Of a stretch of DNA of 18,814 nt, positions 9,083 to 14,402 are shown piece after piece (the first letter of the stretch is position 1; each line of letters starts with the position of its first letter). The position numbers and the translations under genes are program-made. The notes beneath the pieces are model-generated. The model was not told the DNA's origin. It did no database searches and was given only the letters and a program-made list of their open reading frames with translations. The stretch comes from Planctomycetaceae bacterium (GTDB taxonomy: Bacteria > Planctomycetota > Planctomycetia > Pirellulales > UBA1268), in assembly GCA_947453875.1 (NCBI GenBank), contig CANGIH010000005.1:1-18814 (forward strand). Direction: 5' to 3'.

Positions 9083-11017
9083 ATGTCCCATCAATCCTCG
9101 CTCATCGCCCACGATATCGACGAATACCTTGCCCAGCACGAGCGCAAGGAGCTGCTCCGCTTCATCACGTGCGGGAGCGTCGATGACGGCAAGAGCACGC
9201 TCATCGGCCGGCTGTTCTACGAGTCGAAGATGATCTACGAGGATCAGCTCGCGGCGATCACCAAGGATTCCTCCCGCTACGGCACGACCGGCGGCGAGGT
9301 CGATTTGGCGCTGTTCACCGACGGCCTCGAGGACGAACGCCAGCAGGGGATCACGATCGACGTCGCCTACCGCTACTTCTCCACCGACAAGCGCAAGTTC
9401 ATCATCGCCGACACCCCCGGCCACGAGCAGTACACGCGCAACATGGCGACCGGCGCCTCGACCGCGGATCTGGCCATCATCCTGGTCGATGCCCGCCATG
9501 GCGTCCTCACGCAGACGCGCCGCCATAGCTTCATCGTTTCGCTCCTCGGCATCCGCCATGTCGTCGTCGCCGTCAACAAGATGGACATCGTCGGCTACGA
9601 CCAGGCCGTCTTCGAGAAGATCCGCTCCGACTACGCCGCCTTTGCCTCGAGGCTCGAGCTCCCCGACCTCCACTTCATGCCGATCTCGGCCCTCAAGGGG
9701 GACAACGTCGTCACCAACAGCCCGAACATGCCCTGGTACACCGGCTCGCCGCTGATGACGCTGCTGGAGACGGTCTACATCGGCTCCGACCGCAATCTCG
9801 AGGATTTCCGTTTTCCGGTGCAGCTTGTCCTCCGGCCGAACCTCGACTTCCGCGGGTTCTCCGGCACGATCGCTTCCGGGATCATCCGCAGGGGGGACGA
9901 GGTGATGAGCCTCCCGTCGCGGAAGAAGAGCCGTGTGAAGCAGATCGTCACCTTTGAAGGTGAGCTCGACGAAGCGTTCGCACCGCAGAGTGTGACGCTG
10001 ACGCTCGAGGACGAGATCGACTCCAGCCGTGGCGACATGCTCGTCCGCCCCGGCAACCAGCCGAAGGTCGACAACCGCTTCGAGGCGATGGTGGTGTGGA
10101 TGGCAGAAGAGAAGCTCGTCCCTGGGAAGCAGTATCTCTTCAAGCAGACGACGAAGGTCACCAGCGGCGCCGTGAGCACGCTTCGCTACCGCGTCGATGT
10201 CAACACGCTCCACCGCCAGGATGCGCCGGCGCTTTCTCTCAACGAGATCGGTCGGGTGGCGATCACGCTCACCGAACCTTTTTGCCACGATGCCTACCGG
10301 CGCAATCGTGGCACCGGCGCCTTCATTATCATCGACCGCCTCACCAACGCCACCGTCGGCGCCGGGATGATCCTCGACCGCGAGCCGGAGGAGGGCCGCG
10401 GCGGCGACCATTGGGATGCCACGGCCGCGGAGCATCTTCACGAGGCGGCAAGTGCCGTCACGGCGGGCGAACGCGAAGCCCGTTTCGGTCAGAAGCCCGT
10501 CACGCTCCTCCTCACGGGGCTCACCGGCTCCGGCAAGAGCACGCTGGCGGCGGCCCTCGAGCGGCGGCTCTTCGAGGCGGGCCGCGCGGTCAGTGTGCTC
10601 GACGGGCAGTCGCTCCGCCTGGGCATCAGCCGTGATCTCGGCTTCTCGGCCGGGGAGCGGAGCGAGAACCTGCGGCGCGGTGCGGAGATCGCCCGGCTCT
10701 TCAACGATGCCGGTCTCCTCTGCATCGCGGCATTCGTGGCACCGGAGGAGGCGGTGCGGCAGAAGGCGGTGGAGCGGATCGGTCGGGAACGGGCGATCGT
10801 CGTCCATCTTTCAGCGCCGCTCGAGACCTGTCGCGAGCGCGACACCGAAGGCCACTACCGCCTCGCCGATGCCGGCGAGATGAAGAATTTCCCCGGCGTG
10901 AGCGCCCCCTACGAGGTACCGTCGAGCCCCGACCTCGTCCTCCCGACGCACCAGTGGCCGGTGGGGAAGTGCGTCGACGCGATCGTCAAGCTCCTCGAGG
11001 CTCGCGGGGCGATCTGA
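9083..11017 (+). CDS. cysNC: bifunctional sulfate adenylyltransferase subunit 1 / APS kinase (CysN-CysC fusion)
   Basis: A 644-residue fusion: GTPase subunit of ATP sulfurylase plus adenylylsulfate kinase, which phosphorylates APS to PAPS. CysN part: P-loop GSVDDGKST (31-39), switch region GITIDVAYRYF, DTPGHEQY (110-117) and NKMD (165-168), followed by EF-Tu-like beta-barrel domains to about residue 440. A charged linker (EPEEGRGGDHWDATAAEHL) leads to the CysC part from about 473: P-loop GLTGSGKST, DLGFSAGERSENLRR, NFPGVSAPYEVP. The usual DGD of single-domain CysC (LDGDNVRHGL in E. coli) reads LDGQSLRLGI here; I recall similar Gln forms in other fusions, so this need not mean inactivity. The ATG at 9083 gives the typical start; the 35 open codons upstream are not family-like. 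No clear ribosome site. It works with CysD just upstream. Confidence 0.96.
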   Translation: MSHQSSLIAHDIDEYLAQHERKELLRFITCGSVDDGKSTLIGRLFYESKMIYEDQLAAITKDSSRYGTTGGEVDLALFTDGLEDERQQGITIDVAYRYFSTDKRKFIIADTPGHEQYTRNMATGASTADLAIILVDARHGVLTQTRRHSFIVSLLGIRHVVVAVNKMDIVGYDQAVFEKIRSDYAAFASRLELPDLHFMPISALKGDNVVTNSPNMPWYTGSPLMTLLETVYIGSDRNLEDFRFPVQLVLRPNLDFRGFSGTIASGIIRRGDEVMSLPSRKKSRVKQIVTFEGELDEAFAPQSVTLTLEDEIDSSRGDMLVRPGNQPKVDNRFEAMVVWMAEEKLVPGKQYLFKQTTKVTSGAVSTLRYRVDVNTLHRQDAPALSLNEIGRVAITLTEPFCHDAYRRNRGTGAFIIIDRLTNATVGAGMILDREPEEGRGGDHWDATAAEHLHEAASAVTAGEREARFGQKPVTLLLTGLTGSGKSTLAAALERRLFEAGRAVSVLDGQSLRLGISRDLGFSAGERSENLRRGAEIARLFNDAGLLCIAAFVAPEEAVRQKAVERIGRERAIVVHLSAPLETCRERDTEGHYRLADAGEMKNFPGVSAPYEVPSSPDLVLPTHQWPVGKCVDAIVKLLEARGAI

Positions 11018-11049
11018 TCGGGGGCACACCCACGATTCGCCGGATCACT

Positions 11050-11079
11050 CTCCGGGGGGCGGGCTTCAGCCCCCCGGGG
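11050..11079. terminator. strong GC hairpin between convergent genes
   Basis: CCGGGGGGC (11052-11060) pairs perfectly with GCCCCCCGG (11069-11077) around an 8-base loop, extended by one G-T and one C-G pair to 11050-11079. It sits 33 bases after the cysNC stop and contains the stop codon of the minus-strand kinase remnant in its loop. No T-run follows on either strand, so it may be a weak or factor-assisted bidirectional terminator. Confidence 0.4.
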
Positions 11080-11425
11080 TGTCGTTGCCACGCTGGGGGG
11101 GAGTGCCGAGAGCCTCTCGGAGGCGGATGGCGGCGATCGTCCAACGCGTCGTCCGCGCGCCGCTGCGGGCGGCGATCGCCGACACGATCCAGTGGATGCC
11201 GGTCGTGGTGACCAGACCGAACGTTGCACGGGTGGCGATCGTGCCCCAAAGGGTGGGGAGATCGGAACGGAAGGCCTTCGTGAGGCCGAGCATGGCGACG
11301 GAGATGCTCACCCAGAAGATCGCCTGGAATGTCCAGAAGTCGCGATCGCGTCGCCCCTTCCGCGCGGAGGCCGAACCATCGTCGGTGTCGGTTGGAGTGG
11401 CGCTGAGAAACCGAAAGACGTACAT
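11066..11425 (-). pseudogene. truncated LytS-like kinase N-terminus, apparently joined to a LytTR regulator tail
   Basis: An open frame of 119 codons. Residues about 30-100 are the N-terminal membrane region of a LytS/YehU-type (His_kinase, PF06580) sensor: DFWTFQAIFWVSISVAML, then ATRATFGLVTTTGIHWI, with two membrane spans. It aligns to the remnant at 12440-12969 (FW-x-F, FW-x-S, RA-x2-GL, T-x2-IH-x-I, RS). No histidine-phosphorylation or ATPase domain follows. Instead the frame ends TIAAIRLREALGTPPQRG, which resembles the end of the neighbouring LytTR regulator (RLAASRLREVLGTTIPGQ; 9 of 13 residues and 27 of 39 bases match in the same phase). I infer a deletion that fused kinase and regulator ends. 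The ATG at 11425 is chosen because the six-base spacing to GATACT matches the paralogue; an earlier in-frame GTG at 11491 is possible. It may instead be a real small two-span protein. Confidence 0.6.
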
Positions 11426-11431
11426 CGAGGC

Positions 11432-11460
11432 AGTATCCCATCGGCGCTCGGGCGGACCAA
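11432..11460 (-). promoter_or_regulatory. candidate leaderless promoter of the downstream kinase remnant
   Basis: On the minus strand TTGGTC (11455-11460), a 17-base spacer and GATACT (11432-11437) lie just before the ATG at 11425. Only six bases separate the -10 from the ATG, so transcription would start at or next to the start codon, giving a leaderless mRNA. The paralogue at 12969 has the same arrangement of GATACT and ATG. Confidence 0.35.
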
Positions 11461-11537
11461 CCGGGAGACGGATGTGGGACGAAACGGGCACTCGCGCGCA
11501 CCAACCGGGCAGCGGGCCGACGACGGCGTCATCGGGC

Positions 11538-12443
11538 TCATTCGGGAGCCGGGCCCTCGCGCTGCTGACCGGGAATCGTGGTGCCGAGCACCTCGCGGAG
11601 CCGCGAGGCAGCCAGCCTGCCGACCGCGAGCTGATCGCTCCGGCCGGGGAAGGTGAGGAGGATCTGGTCCCGCGATACCCATTCCAGTTGCGTCACGAGC
11701 GTCACGTTCACCAAAAGCGATTTTCCCAACCGCACGAATCGATCGGAGGGCAACTCGGCCTGCCAGTAGTTGAGCTTGCGCCGCATCAGCAGCTTGCGCT
11801 GCGGCTCGCGGAGTTGGAGCCAGCTGTAGTTGCGGAGGGCTTCGATCCAGCAGATGTGGTCGAGTGCCACGCGTTGCTCACCGCGGCCGGTCGCCAGCGG
11901 GAGCCCGATCGTCTCGCCCGGCAGGGAGCGACGTGGGCTGGGCAACTGCCCGGGCTCACTGTCGGTGCCAGACAGCGGGTCGTCGAGCTCGTCGCCATCG
12001 TCATCGCCGCCACTGGCACGGAGAAGAGCCATCATCTGCCGGACACGGCTGATCGTGTGATCGAATCGTTCGGCGTCGATGGGCTTGAGGAGGTAATCGA
12101 GGGCACCGACACCGAAGGCGTCGAGCGCGTACTGCGGATAAGCGGTGACGAACACGACCACCGTCGCCCTGGGAACCGACGCCAGCAGCTCGAGGCCGTT
12201 CTCCCCTGGCATCTCGATGTCGAGAAAGACGACGTCGATCGGGGCGCCGCCGCCGCGGGCCCCTGCGGAGGCCTCGATCAGTCGGCGGGCCTCGGCCACA
12301 TTCGTGGCCGAGGCCACCACATCGAAGCCGGGATACGATGCGAGCAGTTCGCGCAGCCGTCTGGTCGCCAGCGGTTCGTCGTCGACCAGCAGCACCCTGA
12401 TCCGCGGCACGGGTGACGGGGGAGGAGCGATGGCGTCCTTCAC
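11538..12443 (-). CDS. LytTR-family response regulator
   Basis: A 301-residue two-component response regulator that would bind DNA through a LytTR domain. Receiver domain at residues about 15-135: acidic pair D21-D22, phospho-acceptor D75 in VVFLDIEMPG, T100 and K120 in the usual places (FVTAYPQYALDAFGVGALDYLLKPI). An acidic, low-complexity linker (about 144-175, GGDDDGDELDDP) follows, then LytTR at about 180-288 (HICWIEALRNYSWLQL; FVRLGKSLLVNV). The receiver shows no lost key residue, so the protein is probably functional. The start is GTG at 12443; it overlaps the stop of the kinase-remnant frame as GTGA and has GAGGAG 8 bases upstream. The overlap shows it descends from a kinase-regulator operon. 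Because the kinase gene is broken, its phosphate donor is unknown. The next gene down (113 bases) is the second kinase remnant. Confidence 0.93.
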   Translation of the reverse strand: MKDAIAPPPSPVPRIRVLLVDDEPLATRRLRELLASYPGFDVVASATNVAEARRLIEASAGARGGGAPIDVVFLDIEMPGENGLELLASVPRATVVVFVTAYPQYALDAFGVGALDYLLKPIDAERFDHTISRVRQMMALLRASGGDDDGDELDDPLSGTDSEPGQLPSPRRSLPGETIGLPLATGRGEQRVALDHICWIEALRNYSWLQLREPQRKLLMRRKLNYWQAELPSDRFVRLGKSLLVNVTLVTQLEWVSRDQILLTFPGRSDQLAVGRLAASRLREVLGTTIPGQQREGPAPE

Positions 12444-12969
12444 GCGACATGCTCCTCGGGCATCCCGATGGCCCGCGCTGGCATGCGGATCCGCACCCGC
12501 ACCCAGCCATCATCCTCGCTCGTGCTCACCGTCGCCTCTGGCCCGACGAGCAGTTCCAGCCGTTTGCGGAGTGTGCGGATACCGGTGCCGGGACGCTGCG
12601 ACGGATTGGGGGTCACCCAGCGGCCCGTGTTGGCCACCTCTCTGGGATGCACAGAGCGAAAAGGGCCATGTACCGCACCGGCTTGGGGCGGCTGCGAATG
12701 AACGGACGCGTGTAGATCAGATGGATGATGCCGGTGAGGATCAAGCCGACGGCGGCGCGATTGAACGCACCGCGGATCGCCGCGGTCCCCTCCGGCTGGA
12801 CGGCTCGGATGAATGGCCACACCGACAGCCCGACGGACAGCCAGAAGAGGACATTGAAGATCCAGAACACCCGCCACCACAGCGACGCGGAGCGTGACCG
12901 TCGGCCCGTCGTGGAGACGGCGTCCAGATTCGCTGCCATGGTCGGGCGGGGAGGAGTCGACGATTCCAT
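12440..12969 (-). pseudogene. LytS-like sensor histidine kinase with internal deletion and frame change
   Basis: Two pieces of one sensor kinase in different frames. From the ATG at 12969, a 118-codon frame encodes the membrane N-terminus typical of PF06580 kinases: VFWIFNVLFWLSVGLSVW, then AAVGLILTGIIHLIYTRPF, ending at a stop near 12613 shortly after the start of a third span. From about 12640 to the TGA at 12440, the next frame encodes the end of a HATPase domain: EVANTGRW, GTGIRTLRKRLELLVG (G box), then DDGWVRVRIRMP. The phospho-histidine domain, the N box and the rest of the membrane region are missing; the junction lies about 12637-12650. The gene is roughly half the expected length (about 530 bases against 1.1 kb or more). 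The last four bases overlap the regulator start. Loss of kinase activity follows if the sequence is correct; a sequencing or assembly collapse is the main alternative. Confidence 0.75.
12452..12457 (-). promoter_or_regulatory. Shine-Dalgarno of the LytTR regulator
   Basis: GAGGAG lies 8 bases before the GTG at 12443. It decides this start and would let the regulator be translated without ribosomes arriving from the broken kinase frame, which stops about 170 bases earlier. Strong sites like this are uncommon in the window. Confidence 0.65.
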
Positions 12970-12975
12970 CGGCAC

Positions 12976-12981
12976 AGTATC
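12976..12981 (-). promoter_or_regulatory. candidate -10 element of the upstream kinase remnant (leaderless)
   Basis: GATACT on the minus strand ends six bases before the ATG at 12969, as at the paralogue (11432-11437 before 11425). The local pattern GAT-GSGATACTG-N4-GATG is shared by both copies. No good -35 stands at the standard spacing, so this is the weaker of the two candidates. Confidence 0.3.
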
Positions 12982-13030
12982 GCATCCGGTATGTCAGGAT
13001 CGGCAGTCACGCTGCCGCGACCAAACGACG

Positions 13031-13073
13031 CCGGGCGACATCCTGGGGATCACTCCCACAGGATGGCGCCCGG
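13031..13073. repeat. long near-perfect hairpin
   Basis: CCGGGCG (13031-13037) pairs with CGCCCGG (13067-13073). After one A-G mismatch, CATCCTG (13039-13045) pairs with CAGGATG (13059-13065). GGGA then pairs with TCCC around a TCAC loop, with one bulged A. In total 18 pairs fold in 43 bases. It lies 72 bases downstream of the small membrane-protein gene and about 50 bases upstream of the candidate -10 of the kinase remnant. No T-run follows. It could be a terminator for the small gene or a structured regulatory site. Confidence 0.5.
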
Positions 13074-13144
13074 ACGCGTCAGGGAAGCACGGTGGGGATC
13101 GCCTTGATCAGGTTGGAGCGGCCCCGATCAGGGCGACTGAGGGG

Positions 13145-13291
13145 TCAGGACCGACCGAGCCAGATGACGACGGCGAGCATCAGGCCGATCGGCAGGCAGC
13201 AGAGGATCAGGTCGCGGAGCGTGAGGCCCGCCAGCAGCCGCCCGACGCGAGACCGCGCGGCGGCGCTCCTTGACGGGGAGGTGTCTTTCAT
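13145..13291 (-). CDS. small single-span membrane protein (48 residues)
   Basis: I do not recognise the family. The predicted protein has a Ser/Arg-rich, positively charged N-terminus (residues 2-19) and one hydrophobic span, about residues 27-45 (DLILCCLPIGLMLAVVIWLG), ending in an Arg-Ser tail; positive charges suggest an N-in topology. A pair of cysteines (31-32) lies at the start of the span. The ATG at 13291 has one of the best ribosome sites in the window: AGGAGA at 13295-13300, three bases from the start codon. That site is the main reason to believe the gene. It stands alone between the terminator of the porin operon and the kinase remnant, on the same strand as both. The 254 bases upstream (13292-13545) hold no gene I can support. 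The function is unknown. Confidence 0.6.
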   Translation of the reverse strand: MKDTSPSRSAAARSRVGRLLAGLTLRDLILCCLPIGLMLAVVIWLGRS

Positions 13292-13545
13292 CGTTCTCCT
13301 GCTGCAATTCCCCATGGGATCACAACCGCTGACGGGCCCGGGTGAAGCCTGCTCCAGTGCGGCGATCGACAGGAGGAAACCTATCGGCGGACCGTGATCC
13401 CAGGAAGCCGGCTGCGGGCGCAAAGTGACCAATCGGGCGAATGCGGGTACGAACAGGGCGCAACGCCGAACAACGATCCCTCGAAGCTTGCGGATCATTA
13501 AGACCGGCCGATTCGGACCCGCTCTGTGGAGGGGGCGGAGTCGAA

Positions 13546-13577
13546 GGCGGAGCAGGCCGTGGAGAAGGTGCTCCGCC
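13546..13577 (-). terminator. hairpin terminator of the porin / Cys-rich operon
   Basis: GGCGGAGCA (minus strand, 13577-13569) pairs perfectly over 9 bases with TGCTCCGCC (13554-13546) around a 14-base loop. It begins about 8 bases after the TAA of the Cys-rich gene (13585-13587). Only two T residues follow, so it is a GC-rich hairpin without a proper U-tract. Its position directly after the stop supports a terminator role. Confidence 0.5.
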
Positions 13578-13584
13578 GCCGTCA

Positions 13585-14361
13585 TTACTTCGTCGCCTGC
13601 CCACCATTTGGCTTGCCACCGGTGGCGTCGGACGTGGCAGGCTTGGCCGCCAGATCGCACGGTGTGCGCCGGCAGCAGGCGCAGCGTTCCTCCACCTTCC
13701 ATTCGACGGCTGGGACCTTGCGCTTCGTCTCTTTCCGCACCGGCACCACGCGCGTGCGGACCTCCGCACAGGTCGGCTTCCAGATCGCGTGCGTCCAGCA
13801 GCCGCAGTCGTCCTTCTTGCAAGCCTTCCCGCACCACACACTCGGCCCAGGCACGCAGAAATCCTCGCACCTGGAGTCCCAGCAGACTTTCTTGATCTCC
13901 TTCTCGGTCATCTTCGGGACGCACACTTTCCGCACGCAGTCGCAGCTTCCGCACCGATCACAGCGGCCGTCGGGCGGGGGGGCATCCTTCTTTTTCTCAT
14001 CCTTCTTGGCGTCCTTCTCCTTGTCGACGTCCGCTTTCCCGCCGCCCGGTGGATCGGGCGCCCGCCCCGGCTTTGCCTCGGGGAGAGGCACTTCGGCCGT
14101 GCCATTCGTCGGCGCCGGTTCCTTGCCAGTCGACGGCTTTGTCGCCGGTGGCGCATCCGTCTGCGGTGCCTTCGCTTTCGCATCCACCGGTGTCGCATCA
14201 TCGGCCGGGATGAGGAGCTTGTGCGGCGCGGGCCGCGTGCGCGGCAGCGGGAGCGTGTCCGGGTCTGCGGCGGCCAAGCTGTGGGCGAGGAGGAAGGCAG
14301 CGACGCCGGCGAGCCGGAATGGGGCCCGGCACCATGCTGAAAGGATCGGGAGTCGAGTCAT
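13585..14361 (-). CDS. exported cysteine-rich protein of unknown function
   Basis: A 258-residue protein in three parts. Residues 1-32 are a signal peptide (MTRLPILSAW, then LAGVAAFLLAHSLAAA). Residues about 33-132 are a disordered Pro/Ala/Lys-rich region with a highly charged KEKDAKKDEKKKD stretch. Residues 134-235 hold 17 cysteines, with CDRCGSCDC, RCEDFCVPGPS, KACKKDDCGC and CACCRRTPC. The pattern resembles a planctomycete family of unknown function that I recall by its CEDFCVPGP block, but I cannot name it. It might bind metal or be disulfide-rich in the periplasm or cell wall; both are inference. The ATG at 14361 is preferred over one at 14379 because the signal peptide starts better there; neither has a ribosome site. 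It follows the porin gene by 41 bases, so the two are probably cotranscribed, and a hairpin follows its stop. Confidence 0.8.
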   Translation of the reverse strand: MTRLPILSAWCRAPFRLAGVAAFLLAHSLAAADPDTLPLPRTRPAPHKLLIPADDATPVDAKAKAPQTDAPPATKPSTGKEPAPTNGTAEVPLPEAKPGRAPDPPGGGKADVDKEKDAKKDEKKKDAPPPDGRCDRCGSCDCVRKVCVPKMTEKEIKKVCWDSRCEDFCVPGPSVWCGKACKKDDCGCWTHAIWKPTCAEVRTRVVPVRKETKRKVPAVEWKVEERCACCRRTPCDLAAKPATSDATGGKPNGGQATK

Positions 14362-14402
14362 GGAGGGTGTCCCGGCCATGGGGGGCTTCGGCCGCGCGAA
14401 TG

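Noticed and set aside
9068..10807. A 579-codon minus-strand open frame
   Set aside because: It is antisense to cysNC, which has every expected motif; composition is that of a GC shadow.
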